Positions 27,786-36,658 of a stretch of DNA of 64,000 bases are shown piece by piece. The first letter of the stretch is position 1; each line of letters opens with the position of its first letter. Below the pieces are notes generated by a model. The model ran no database searches. It had not been told where the DNA came from and was given only the letters and a program-made list of their open reading frames with translations. Location: NCBI RefSeq assembly GCF_000429365.1, contig NZ_AUBS01000002.1:310001-374000 (forward strand). Reading direction: 5' to 3'. Made by a program: the position numbers and the translations under genes. The DNA comes from Pseudodonghicola xiamenensis DSM 18339. Lineage in GTDB: Bacteria; Pseudomonadota; Alphaproteobacteria; Rhodobacterales; Rhodobacteraceae.

Positions 27786-28285
27786 GCGGTCGACTTTCGT
27801 GCATAGGACGCCAGCGCAGCATCCCGCGCATCGGGCGCGAGACGATCGAATGTGACCAACCCATCGAGGTGATCCAGCTCATGCTGGGCACAACGGGCAG
27901 CGAACCCCTCGAGCCTGCGGCTCTGGCGTTGGCCCTCGGCATCGGTCCAGTCCATCACCACCCAGTCGGGCCGCGCCACCACGGCGGTGATGCCAGGGAT
28001 CGACAGGCAGCCCTCCTCCCCCTCGATCAGCGTGGCGGATCGGTCGGTGATCTCGGGGTTGATCATCACCTCGGGGCTGGGCGTGCCTTCCTTCCAGCTG
28101 ACATCCATGACGAAGAACCGCTTCATCACCCCGACCTGAGGAGCGGCGAGACCGCGGCCGGGCGCGTCATACATGGTGGCGAACATCTCGGCGATCAGTT
28201 CGGACAGCTCTTCCGTCGCGCCGACGGGCGCGCAGCGCTGTGCCAGCCGCGGATCGGGCCACTTCAGGATCGGCAAGGCGACCAT
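27782..28285 (-). CDS. def: Peptide deformylase (second copy)
   Basis: 167 residues. All three motifs are complete: GRGLAAPQ, EEGCLSIPG and QHELDHLDG, giving the Cys-His-His metal site and the catalytic Glu. It removes the N-formyl group from nascent proteins. It lies 1 bp after the first deformylase gene and overlaps the degenerate copy, so the three are co-transcribed. Confidence 0.93.
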   Translation of the reverse strand: MVALPILKWPDPRLAQRCAPVGATEELSELIAEMFATMYDAPGRGLAAPQVGVMKRFFVMDVSWKEGTPSPEVMINPEITDRSATLIEGEEGCLSIPGITAVVARPDWVVMDWTDAEGQRQSRRLEGFAARCAQHELDHLDGLVTFDRLAPDARDAALASYARKSTA

Positions 28286-28286
28286 G

Positions 28287-28805
28287 TCAGCCCCGCGCCC
28301 TGTCGCGCTTCAGCTTCTGCATCTTGCGGGTGATCATCTGCCGCTTCATCGGCCCTAGATAATCAATGAAAAGCTTGCCGTTCAGGTGGTCGATCTCATG
28401 CTGCACACAAGTCGCCCAAAGTCCGTCGAACGTCTCGGTTCGTTCCTTGCCGTCACGGTCGATCCAGCGGACATCCACCACCTTGGGGCGGGTCACTTCG
28501 GCATATTGCTCGGGGATCGACAGGCAGCCTTCCTCATAGGTGTTCAATTCCTCAGACGAAGCGATCACCTCGGGATTGAACATGATCAGCGGCCGCGGCG
28601 CATCGCCCTCTGCCTTGACGCAATCGAGCACGATCAAACGATCGAGCACACCGACCTGCGGCGCGGCCAGCCCGACGCCTGGCGCGTCATACATGGTTTC
28701 CAACATGTCGTCTGCCAGCTTGCGCAGATCGTCCGACACATCGGCGACGGGCGCGCAAACCTTCTTCAGGCGGGGATCGGGGTGAATAAGGATCGGACGT
28801 TTCAT
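28287..28805 (-). CDS. def: Peptide deformylase (first copy)
   Basis: 172 residues from ATG 28805. The start MKRPILIHPDPRLKKVCAPV is the usual deformylase N-terminus; the frame runs 156 bp further but with no family similarity and into the divergent gene. Motifs GVGLAAPQ, EEGCLSIPEQ and QHEIDHLNG are intact. This is the most canonical of the three copies and the first in the operon. A divergent MalY/PatB lyase gene starts 97 bp away. Confidence 0.95.
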   Translation of the reverse strand: MKRPILIHPDPRLKKVCAPVADVSDDLRKLADDMLETMYDAPGVGLAAPQVGVLDRLIVLDCVKAEGDAPRPLIMFNPEVIASSEELNTYEEGCLSIPEQYAEVTRPKVVDVRWIDRDGKERTETFDGLWATCVQHEIDHLNGKLFIDYLGPMKRQMITRKMQKLKRDRARG

Positions 28806-28902
28806 GGACCTGATGTAGGCGATGACACGCCCTATCGCAACGCCCCCCTTGCACCCGGTGTCATTCCCGCTAGCCTCCGCCCCAAGCAGACGGAGACACT
28901 TG

Positions 28903-30087
28903 ATGACGACCCCCATGAATTTCGATGAGCTAGTGGACCGGCGCGGCACCGATTGCGCCAAATGGGACCGGATGGAGGCGATCTATGGCGTCTCCGCCGA
29001 TGAGGGAATCCCGATGTGGGTGGCCGACACCGACTTCAAGGCGCCCGACGTGATCCTGAACAAGATCGGCGAGATGGTGGCGCATGGCGTCTTCGGCTAT
29101 GTCGATTGCAGCAAACCCTATACCGACGCGATCCGCTGGTGGATGCAGACCCGCCACGATTGGGAGGTCGCCCCCGAGGCGATCTTTACCACCACCGGAC
29201 TGGTGAATGCGGTCGGCATGTGCCTGGATGCCTATACCGAGGCGGGGGACGAGATCCTGCTGTTCACCCCTGTCTATCACGCCTTCGCCAAGGTGATCCG
29301 CGCCGCCGGCCGGGTGGTGGTGGAATGTCCGATGGTGAACGACAACGGGCATTACGAACTGGATTTCGACGCCTGGGACAAACAGGTGAGCGACAAGGCA
29401 AAGATGGTGGTCTTCTGTTCACCGCACAATCCCGGTGGCCGGGTCTGGACCCGTACCGAGCTGCAGGGTGTGATCGACTTCTGCAAGCGACACGACCTGC
29501 TTCTGGTCTCGGACGAAATTCACCACGATCTGATCTATCCCGGGCAAAAGCACATCCCGATGGCCGCGGTGGACACTGCCGCCAATGACCGGGTGATCAT
29601 GCTGACCGCCCCGTCGAAGACCTTCAACGTCGCGGGGCTTCATACCGGCAATGTGATCATCCCCGACGCCGGTCTGCGCGCGCCCTTCGCCGACCGGATG
29701 GAGGCGCTGCACCTATCGCCCAACTCGATCGGACAGGCGGTTGCGATCGCCGCCTATTCACCCGAGGGCGCGGCCTGGGTCGATGAGCTGATGGAGTATC
29801 TCGACGGCAACCGGAAACTGTTCGACGCCGCCGTCAATGCCATCCCGGGACTGAAGTCGATGCCGTTGGAGGCCACCTTCCTGGCCTGGGTCGATTTTTC
29901 CGACACCGGGATGAGCCGGGAGGAATTCACCGCCCGGGTCGAGAAGGACGCGAAGATCGCCGCCAACCACGGGCCGACCTTCGGCCTGGGCGGCGACAGC
30001 TTCCTGCGGTTCAACCTGGGCACCCAACGGGCCCGGATCGCCGAGGCCTGCGAGCGGCTGAAAGCGGCCTTCGCCGATCTGCAGTAA
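28903..30087 (+). CDS. MalY/PatB family cystathionine beta-lyase (PLP-dependent C-S lyase)
   Basis: 394 residues from ATG 28903, with CGGAGA upstream. The N-terminal PMWVADTDFKAPDVIL is characteristic of the MalY/PatB class, and the PLP lysine lies in APSKTFNVAGLHTG. CSPHNPGGRVWTRTEL and VSDEIHHDLIYPG bind the cofactor. It would cleave cystathionine or another sulfur-carbon bond to a thiol, pyruvate and ammonia. It is divergent from the deformylase operon. Confidence 0.92.
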   Translation: MTTPMNFDELVDRRGTDCAKWDRMEAIYGVSADEGIPMWVADTDFKAPDVILNKIGEMVAHGVFGYVDCSKPYTDAIRWWMQTRHDWEVAPEAIFTTTGLVNAVGMCLDAYTEAGDEILLFTPVYHAFAKVIRAAGRVVVECPMVNDNGHYELDFDAWDKQVSDKAKMVVFCSPHNPGGRVWTRTELQGVIDFCKRHDLLLVSDEIHHDLIYPGQKHIPMAAVDTAANDRVIMLTAPSKTFNVAGLHTGNVIIPDAGLRAPFADRMEALHLSPNSIGQAVAIAAYSPEGAAWVDELMEYLDGNRKLFDAAVNAIPGLKSMPLEATFLAWVDFSDTGMSREEFTARVEKDAKIAANHGPTFGLGGDSFLRFNLGTQRARIAEACERLKAAFADLQ

Positions 30088-30215
30088 CCGCCCCAAAGGC
30101 AAAGGCGCCTTGCCTGTCGCTGCGACGGGTCTGGCGCCCCTCGCCGGCGCGACCGGACCATCACCGTCTCACCGCCCTGGCGGCAAGAAGACACCATTCC
30201 AAGTTTCAGAAAACG

Positions 30216-30697
30216 TCCCTGCAGTCCCCGGCGTTCGATTTGATCCTTTCTCAGGGCCGCATCGCCGACCGGACACCGGGCGCGATCCGAGGGGCGGCCC
30301 TGACCGCCACGGCGCCGGGGTGCGCCCGGAACAGGTCATCCTGATCGGCGCCCGCGATATCGACCGCCCCGAGCAAGAGCTGTTGCGGCAGGCCGGTGTC
30401 AGGGTCATCCCCCCGGCCGAAGCAACCGCCGAGACCGTGCTAAGAGAGATCGGCAGCGCCCCCGTCTGGATCCATATCGACTGGGACGTTCTGGAGCCCG
30501 ATTTCGTCCCCGCCGCCTACAAGGTGCCCGACGGGCTGCTGCCGACGCAGAGCAAGGCCATTCTGGACGCCCTGCCACCGCAACAGATCGCCGGGGTCGA
30601 ACTGGCCGAATTCGAAGCTTCGCAGACCACGACCGAGAACCGCGAGGCCCTCACCATCATTCTCGACACCATCAGCCCGCTGTTCGCGACACGATAA
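30216..30697 (+). pseudogene. Remnant of an arginase/agmatinase-family gene
   Basis: The C-terminal part is readable in the frame ending 30697: RPEQVILIGARDID, then VWIHIDWDVLEPDFVPAAY (the second metal-binding DxD segment) and GVELAEFEA. A likely N-terminal start (FDLILSQGRIADRTPGAIRGA) is in another frame at 30234-30296. The middle of the family, including the DAHGD metal site, is missing between them. This looks like an internal deletion with frameshift. A start codon at 30110 gives an open frame, but its first 65 residues are not arginase-like. Confidence 0.7.
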
Positions 30698-30713
30698 AAG
30701 CTGCCGTCCGGTG

Positions 30714-31070
30714 TCACTCAGGCCGCGCCAGAAGCCCTGCGGGCGCATCCGGTTCGCGGCTGTAGTCGACCAGCGGCGCCGTCTCGCTCGCCGCGGTGTG
30801 GCGCTTGAAATCAAAGCGCATCTCGCCGGCCTCTTCCTCGGCGGCGACGATCAGGCATTGATACAGATGGCGGCTCCCCTCGTAGAGATCGACCAACCCG
30901 CGCAGATGCGCGGCTTCCGATGCCTCGACCGAAAACCCATCCTTCCACATCTGTAACACCGGATAAAAGGTGTCATCGGCCAGAACCCTCAGGCGGCTGG
31001 CCTTTTTCAACCCCGCCAGCCGCGCCGCGGCCAACCCCTCGCTCAGCTCTTTCGACAGATAGGTCGTCAT
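30714..31070 (-). CDS. Conserved hypothetical protein
   Basis: 118 residues from ATG 31070, with GGGAGGA upstream. No signal peptide or membrane segment is seen; the composition is helical and acidic, with KELSEGLAAARLAGLKKASRLRV at the start and CLIVAAEEEAGEMRFDFKRHT near residue 80. I do not recognise the family. Codon use and the clear ribosome-binding site support a real gene. Confidence 0.65.
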   Translation of the reverse strand: MTTYLSKELSEGLAAARLAGLKKASRLRVLADDTFYPVLQMWKDGFSVEASEAAHLRGLVDLYEGSRHLYQCLIVAAEEEAGEMRFDFKRHTAASETAPLVDYSREPDAPAGLLARPE

Positions 31071-31289
31071 GGTTCGGTCCTCCCGGGAACGCCTAGGGAT
31101 AAGCCTGCGCCAAACCGGCACAAAATCAAGTCTCGCTCAGAGATTCGGCAGGAGTGTGACAGAAAACCGCCGTTCTGCGGGCCTGCGCTCTCCGGCCGAT
31201 TGTGCAGCGATGCAGAAGACTTGCGCGCAAGTTTTTCTGGGCCGGCCCGCCCAAAGCCCCTAGGTGTCAGGACACAGCGGAAGGAGAAC

Positions 31290-32267
31290 ATGATGGGTAT
31301 GCTGGTCGACGGCACTTGGCAGGATGTCTGGTACGATACGAAAGCCACAGGCGGGCGCTTCGAACGCTCGGCCTCAGCCTTCCGCAACTGGATCACCCCG
31401 GACGGCAGCGCCGGCCCATCGGGCCGCGGTGGATTTGCCGCCGAATCGGGTCGCTATCACCTCTATGTCAGCCTGGCCTGCCCCTGGGCCCATCGCACCC
31501 TGATCTTTCGCGCCCTGAAGGGGCTGGAGGATCATATCGGCGTCTCGGTCGTTCATCCCGACATGCTGGATCAGGGCTGGACGTTTCTGACCGACGACCA
31601 TGGCGCCACCGGCGACAGGCTCCACGGGCTCGACTATGCGCATCAGCTCTATACCCGCGCCAAACCCGACTACAGTGGACGGGTGACGGTACCGATCCTC
31701 TGGGACAGGCAGACCGAAACCATCGTGTCGAACGAAAGTTCCGAAATCATCCGCATGTTCAATTCCGCTTTCGACGGGATCACCGGCAACACCGACGATT
31801 ACTGGCCCGAAGACCTGCGGGAAGAGATCGAGGCGGTCAACGCGCGCGTCTATGACACGGTGAACAATGGTGTCTACAAATGCGGTTTCGCCACCACGCA
31901 GGAGGCCTATGAGGCCGCCGAAGCGCCGCTGTTCGACAGCCTCGCCTGGCTGGACGATCGTCTATCTCGCAATCGCTATCTGATGGGCGACCGGCTGACC
32001 GAGGCCGATTGGCGGCTGTTCACCACGCTGCTGCGGTTCGACATGGTCTATCACCACCATTTCAAATGCAGCAGGGCGCGGATCGCCGATCACCCCAATC
32101 TCTGGGCCTATACCCGCGAGCTGTATCAACGGCCGGGCGTCGCCGGAACGGTGGGGATCGCGCATATCGTGCGCCACTATTATTACAGCCACCAGACCAT
32201 CAATCCGAACCGGATCGTCCCGGTGCTGACGACGCCCGACTTCGGAGCGGCGCACGGGCGGGGATAA
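31290..32267 (+). CDS. Glutathionyl-hydroquinone reductase (Xi-class glutathione S-transferase)
   Basis: 325 residues from ATG 31290, preceded by GAAGGAGA. The catalytic Cys lies in YVSLACPWAHRTLIFRAL (the CPWAHR motif of the YqjG/EcmB family), and SSEIIRMFNSAFD and YKCGFATTQEAYEAA are further family segments. It reduces glutathionyl-hydroquinones and contributes to xenobiotic handling. It stands alone. Confidence 0.93.
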   Translation: MMGMLVDGTWQDVWYDTKATGGRFERSASAFRNWITPDGSAGPSGRGGFAAESGRYHLYVSLACPWAHRTLIFRALKGLEDHIGVSVVHPDMLDQGWTFLTDDHGATGDRLHGLDYAHQLYTRAKPDYSGRVTVPILWDRQTETIVSNESSEIIRMFNSAFDGITGNTDDYWPEDLREEIEAVNARVYDTVNNGVYKCGFATTQEAYEAAEAPLFDSLAWLDDRLSRNRYLMGDRLTEADWRLFTTLLRFDMVYHHHFKCSRARIADHPNLWAYTRELYQRPGVAGTVGIAHIVRHYYYSHQTINPNRIVPVLTTPDFGAAHGRG

Positions 32268-32276
32268 CCCCCCGCC

Positions 32277-32639
32277 TCACCGAACCGAGCCGTAGTGCTC
32301 AACAATGGCAGCCAGATCCTCAGGGGTCGTATGGCTCTGAACATAGGCGCAGGCATTGGCGCTGTGTGCAAAGATCGACCCATCCGAAAAGAAGGTGGTA
32401 TCGGTCACGAAGATGACCCGCGTCTCCGGACAGCGGAAACTGGCAAAATCGGCCACCGCGAGGGCACTGCCGCCTTCCAACACCAGATCGAGCACGATGA
32501 TATCGAAAGGCCGGCTCTGCAGTTCGAGAATTGCGGCCTCCTGCGTCGAGGCCAGGGACACCTGCCCGCCCTGCCTTTGCAAGTGGCGCGCCCAAAGCCC
32601 TCCAAGCTCGGGCTCCCCCTCAACGATCAAGATTCTCAT
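32277..32639 (-). CDS. Stand-alone response-regulator receiver domain, atypical
   Basis: 120 residues from ATG 32639, a single CheY-like domain with no output domain. The phospho-acceptor position Asp51 (FDIIVLDL) and the Thr in VIFVTDT are present. The acidic pair near the N-terminus is changed (VEGEPE, no DD) and the conserved Lys near the end is replaced (YVQSH). It may bind a partner without normal phosphorylation. No histidine kinase is nearby. Confidence 0.75.
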   Translation of the reverse strand: MRILIVEGEPELGGLWARHLQRQGGQVSLASTQEAAILELQSRPFDIIVLDLVLEGGSALAVADFASFRCPETRVIFVTDTTFFSDGSIFAHSANACAYVQSHTTPEDLAAIVEHYGSVR

Positions 32640-32825
32640 GGTCCCGCCCGGATGTCCCGACTGCCGGAAATCGCGCAACGATCCCCTTCTGTGTCCGATG
32701 TTGTCATCTTATCAAATTTCCGCTCTCGCTCCAAGTCACGCATAAGTTGTACCCGAGCCAGCGCTTGTGCCGGCCGGTCAGATCCGGTTCAAGCAGGCTG
32801 ACGCAACCCTCGGAACGGCCCTGAC

Positions 32826-33785
32826 ATGTCCCACTCCACGCCCCTGCCCCCGACGCCCCGCGACCATGGCGGCGGACTGGACGATGCCATCGCGCGCCAT
32901 GGCGGGGCCCGGCCCGACTGGATCGACCTGTCCACGGGGATCAACCCCCAGCCCTATCCGCTGCCAACCTTCACGCCGGGCGACTGGACCGCCCTGCCCG
33001 ACCGCGCAGCGCAGGACCGCCTGATCGCCGCCGCCCGCCGGTTCTGGCAGGTGCCCGACGGGGCCGCCGTGCTGGTGGCGCCCGGCGCCTCTGCCCTGAT
33101 CGCGCGAATGCCTGCACTGGCCCCCCCGGGGCGGGTGCGGATCGTGATGCCCACCTATAACGAACATGCCGCCGCCTTCGCCGCGCAGGGCTGGCAGATC
33201 GTGGATGATGGACCCGCCGAGGCGCGGGTGATCGTGCACCCGAACAACCCCGATGGGCGGCTGTGGCAGGCCGAAGATGTCGACGCGCCGCTGACCGTGA
33301 TAGACGAAAGCTTCTGCGACATCTGCCCGGACCAAAGCCTGCTCGCCCTCGCCGACCAACCCGGGCGGGTGGTTCTGAAAAGCTTCGGCAAGTTCTGGGG
33401 GTTGGCCGGCCTGCGGCTGGGGTTCGCCATTGCCAGCCCCGACACCATCGCCCGGCTTGCCGATCTGACCGGCCCCTGGGCGGTTTCCGGCCCGGCGCTG
33501 CGGGTCGGCGCCCTGGCTCTGGAAGACGTGGATTGGGCCGCCGCCACCCGCGCCCGGCTGGCGACGGAAGCACGGCGGCTCGATACGCTGATGCGGGCAG
33601 GTGGCGCCGAGGTGGCGGGCGGCACCGATCTCTTCCGCCTCTACCGCGTTGATCACGCCGCCCGCTGGCAGGAGCGATTGGCCCGCGCCCATGTCTGGAG
33701 TCGCATTTTCCCTTATTCAGATACCTATATCCGCCTCGGCCTGCCGCCTGCCGAGGGCTGGACCCGGCTGGAGAGCGCGTTGTGA
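32826..33785 (+). CDS. cobC: Threonine-phosphate decarboxylase CobC-like (cobalamin biosynthesis)
   Basis: 319 residues, a fold-type I PLP enzyme. The N-terminus has [32 protein letters not shown], typical of CobC/CobD decarboxylases, and the PLP lysine lies in [17 protein letters not shown]. It would make (R)-1-aminopropan-2-ol phosphate for the cobalamin nucleotide loop. Its end overlaps cbiB by 4 bp. I found no cobalamin riboswitch in the 186 bp upstream. Confidence 0.92.
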   Translation: MSHSTPLPPTPRDHGGGLDDAIARHGGARPDWIDLSTGINPQPYPLPTFTPGDWTALPDRAAQDRLIAAARRFWQVPDGAAVLVAPGASALIARMPALAPPGRVRIVMPTYNEHAAAFAAQGWQIVDDGPAEARVIVHPNNPDGRLWQAEDVDAPLTVIDESFCDICPDQSLLALADQPGRVVLKSFGKFWGLAGLRLGFAIASPDTIARLADLTGPWAVSGPALRVGALALEDVDWAAATRARLATEARRLDTLMRAGGAEVAGGTDLFRLYRVDHAARWQERLARAHVWSRIFPYSDTYIRLGLPPAEGWTRLESAL

Positions 33786-34702
33786 CCACCGCCGCGATGC
33801 TTGCCCTGGCCATGGTGATCGACGCCATTCTGGGAGAACCCAACTGGCTCTGGTCCCGGCTGCCACATCCAGCGGTGCTGATGGGACGCGCGATCTCTCT
33901 CCTCGATCGGCTGCTGAACCGGGGCGGGGCGAAGGTGCTGAAAGGGGCGCTCGTCACCGCCATTCTCGCGCTTGGCGCGCTGACCCTGGGCGAGGCGCTG
34001 AGCCGGCTGGGCTGGGTCGTCGAAATCCTTTGCGCCGCCATTCTTCTGGCGCAACGCTCGCTCGCCGATCACGTCGCCGCCGTGGGCCATGGCCTGAGGC
34101 AGTCACTTCCGCAGGGCCGCGCCATGGTCGCCCGTATCGTCAGCCGCGACACCGCACAGATGAGCGAGGCGCAGGTCACCCGCGCCGCCATCGAGAGCGC
34201 GGCCGAGAACCTCTCTGACGGGGTAATCGCCCCGGCCTTCTGGTTCCTGATCCTCGGGCTGCCGGGGCTGATGCTTTACAAGGCGATCAACACCGCCGAC
34301 AGCATGATCGGCTATCGCAATGCCCGCTACGAGGAATTCGGCAAGGTTTCCGCCCGCACCGATGATCTGCTGAACTTGATCCCGGCGCGGCTGACCGGGT
34401 TGCTGATCGCGGCCCTGACCGGGCAACTGCCCCGCTGGCCCGAGATCGCCGCAGATGCCCGGCGCCACAAATCCCCCAACGCCGGCTGGCCCGAGGCCGC
34501 CATGGCCCGCGCCCTGGACGTGGCCCTGGCCGGGCCGCGCAGCTATCATGGCGAGATGCGAGACCTGCCCTGGGTCAACGGCCAGGGCCGCCGCCAGATC
34601 GGGCCGGCCCAGATCGACGCCGCCGTTCGGCTGCTCTGGCGGATTTGGATCGGCACTCTCGGCCTTGTGATTGCCGCCGCGCTGGCGCTGCCACTAGTCT
34701 AA
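33782..34702 (+). CDS. cbiB: Adenosylcobinamide-phosphate synthase CbiB/CobD
   Basis: 306 residues, an integral membrane protein with several hydrophobic segments. Family motifs are [29 protein letters not shown] at the start, [25 protein letters not shown] and [22 protein letters not shown]. It attaches the aminopropanol linker to adenosylcobyric acid. GTG/ATGA-type overlap with cobC shows coupling; both names (CbiB, CobD) are used in the literature. Confidence 0.95.
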   Translation: MTTAAMLALAMVIDAILGEPNWLWSRLPHPAVLMGRAISLLDRLLNRGGAKVLKGALVTAILALGALTLGEALSRLGWVVEILCAAILLAQRSLADHVAAVGHGLRQSLPQGRAMVARIVSRDTAQMSEAQVTRAAIESAAENLSDGVIAPAFWFLILGLPGLMLYKAINTADSMIGYRNARYEEFGKVSARTDDLLNLIPARLTGLLIAALTGQLPRWPEIAADARRHKSPNAGWPEAAMARALDVALAGPRSYHGEMRDLPWVNGQGRRQIGPAQIDAAVRLLWRIWIGTLGLVIAAALALPLV

Positions 34703-34729
34703 GACCTACGTATAAAGGATATTGATTTC

Positions 34730-35899
34730 ATGCGTGTTTTCGCCCCTCTTCTCGCTCTCGGCCTGATGGCCTCTGCCGCCCATGCACAATGCGGCGGCCC
34801 CTTCCCCGCCTTCGTCAAGGGGCTGAAATCCGAAGCCGTCGCCGCCGGCCACAAGCAGGCCACGGTGGACGCGTTTTTCAGTGGCGTGCAGCAGGATCCC
34901 AAGGTGCTGAAAGCAGATCGCGCCCAGGGGGTGTTCCAGAAACCCTTCATCGAATTCTCGCGCCGGCTGATTTCCAAGCAACGGCTCGACAAGGGCCGCG
35001 CCATGGCGAAGAAATACGATGCCACCTTCAAGCGGATAGAACGCGATTATGGCGTGTCGCGCGGTGTGCTGCTGGCCTTTTGGGCCTTCGAGACCGATTT
35101 CGGCGGCTTCCAGGGCGATTTCAACACGCTGAACGCGCTGACCACCCTGGCGCATGACTGCCGCCGACCGGAGCTGTTCCGGCCGCAAATCTTTGCCGCG
35201 CTTACCCTCTACGAACACGGTGATTTCGACCCCGCCCGCACCACAGGTGCCTGGGCGGGAGAAATCGGCATGGTGCAGATGCTGCCGCGCGACATCCTGA
35301 TCAACGGCGTCGACGGCGATGGCGACGGCCATGTCCGGCTGAAGACCTCGGCCCCCGATGCGCTGATGTCAGGCGCCAAGATGCTGTCGCATCTGGGCTG
35401 GCGCGCGGGGGAACCCTGGTTGCAGGAAGTCACCGTGCCTGCCGATCTCGACTGGTCGCTGACCGGCCCGGGCCAGAACCTGACGGTCGCCGATTGGGCC
35501 AAGCGCGGGGTGCGACCACGCGAAGGCAAGTTGGCACAGGGCGGCCTGCCCGCCTCGATCATCCTGCCGCAGGGGCGCAAGGGGCCGGCCTTCATCGCCT
35601 ATCCGAACTTCAACGTCTATTTCGAATGGAACCAGAGTTTCACCTATGTGCTGACGGCAGCCTATTTCGCCAACCGGCTGGAGGGCAGCGCGATCTATGA
35701 CGCCGGCACGCCGGAGCCCGGGCTCGACGGACCGCAAATGAAACGGCTGCAGCAGAAGCTGGCGGCGCGCGGCTATGATGTCGGCAAGATCGACGGCATC
35801 CTCGGCGCCGGCACCCGTGCCGCCGTTCAGGCGGAACAGAAACGCCTGGGGCTGCCTGCCGATGCCTGGCCGACAATGGCGCTGCTGAACCGGCTTTGA
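34730..35899 (+). CDS. Lytic murein transglycosylase, MltB family, with peptidoglycan-binding domain
   Basis: 389 residues with a signal peptide (MRVFAPLLALGLMASAAHAQ). The SLT_2/MltB domain contains the catalytic Glu in LLAFWAFETDFGG and the GEIGMVQMLPRDILI segment. A PG_binding_1 domain forms the C-terminus (MKRLQQKLAARGYDVGKIDGILGAGTRAAVQ). It cleaves peptidoglycan in the periplasm. There is no lipobox, so it is probably soluble. A terminator follows. Confidence 0.92.
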   Translation: MRVFAPLLALGLMASAAHAQCGGPFPAFVKGLKSEAVAAGHKQATVDAFFSGVQQDPKVLKADRAQGVFQKPFIEFSRRLISKQRLDKGRAMAKKYDATFKRIERDYGVSRGVLLAFWAFETDFGGFQGDFNTLNALTTLAHDCRRPELFRPQIFAALTLYEHGDFDPARTTGAWAGEIGMVQMLPRDILINGVDGDGDGHVRLKTSAPDALMSGAKMLSHLGWRAGEPWLQEVTVPADLDWSLTGPGQNLTVADWAKRGVRPREGKLAQGGLPASIILPQGRKGPAFIAYPNFNVYFEWNQSFTYVLTAAYFANRLEGSAIYDAGTPEPGLDGPQMKRLQQKLAARGYDVGKIDGILGAGTRAAVQAEQKRLGLPADAWPTMALLNRL

Positions 35900-36215
35900 G
35901 GCAGCGGGCTTTACTTGTCGGGAAGGGGCGCCCACTCTTCTGAGCATTCGATAGGTTTCGGTCAGCCCCCCAAAAAAAGTTGGCCCTGCAGAGATGCCTC
36001 TCCGCAGGGCCTTTCTCGTGCCCGATCTCAATGGCCGGGCAAAGGCGAACGGCGGTCAGCACCACGGTCACGACCGCGATTGCCCCCCACTTCCAATAGG
36101 TGTTTTCTGTCAGGCTCCTCACCTGCTTCCGCCGCGGGGCGTCGCGACCGGAGAACAGCACGCGAGGCAGGGTTGAACCAGAACCCCAGCACCCCACGCC
36201 ACGGCCCTGGACCGC
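35900..36215. other. Intergenic region after the lytic transglycosylase gene
   Basis: Apart from the terminator at 35982-36015 no gene is supported. A minus-strand frame with a hydrophobic stretch (WKWGAIAVVTVVLTAVRL) runs through here, but it continues through the terminator stem into the transglycosylase gene and lacks a clear start. Confidence 0.5.
35982..36015 (+). terminator. Rho-independent terminator after the lytic transglycosylase gene
   Basis: GGCCCTGC (35982-35989) pairs with GCAGGGCC (36004-36011); an inner AGAG/CTCT helix extends it. TTTCT follows. Confidence 0.75.
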
Positions 36216-36599
36216 TCAGTTCCCCACGCCCAATTCGAAGCGGAAGGGCAACCTGCCCTGCCCATCGCCCAGCAGCATGCGCATCTGCCCATCCTTCAGG
36301 TACAAATCGCAGCTTTTGCCCCCCACCCCCAGTTCGACACAGATCTTGCCATCCGGGCGCAGCGCCAAAAGCCCGAAATCGGTTCGACCGTCATAGGTCA
36401 GGCCCTCGGTCTCATACCCACGCCGCACCGATCCGTCAGGAGCGAGATAGGGCCGTTTCGGATCATAGAACGGCTGCGGTGACATCATCGGCGAGGTCTT
36501 TGGCCAGGGTGTCCCCCCCAACAGGCCCCAGTCCTGCGCGACAAGACACGCGGGCAGCAGCCAGAGGCCGAGACTCAGCAGCGGAAGACCAAGGTTCAT
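36216..36599 (-). CDS. Exported hypothetical protein
   Basis: 127 residues with a hydrophobic N-terminus (MNLGLPLLSLGLWLLPACLVAQ) that reads as a signal peptide; LPAC could also be a weak lipobox. The rest is soluble with two Cys (KICVELGVGGKSCDLY) that could form a disulfide. The family is not recognised. It lies directly downstream of smc on the same strand, 60 bp away, so it may share the smc transcript. Confidence 0.65.
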   Translation of the reverse strand: MNLGLPLLSLGLWLLPACLVAQDWGLLGGTPWPKTSPMMSPQPFYDPKRPYLAPDGSVRRGYETEGLTYDGRTDFGLLALRPDGKICVELGVGGKSCDLYLKDGQMRMLLGDGQGRLPFRFELGVGN

Positions 36600-36658
36600 G
36601 ATCCATTAAAGCGCCACAAATCTACGAAATTCGAGTGAAAATTTGATCCGGAAGCCGA

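Noticed and set aside
32640..32825. Possible cobalamin riboswitch before cobC
   Set aside because: The B12-box sequences (GCCACTG and AAGCCAGGAGACCTGCC type) are not present.
35640..36197. Minus-strand frame with a possible membrane helix after the transglycosylase gene
   Set aside because: It runs through the terminator stem into the transglycosylase gene and has no clear start or ribosome-binding site.
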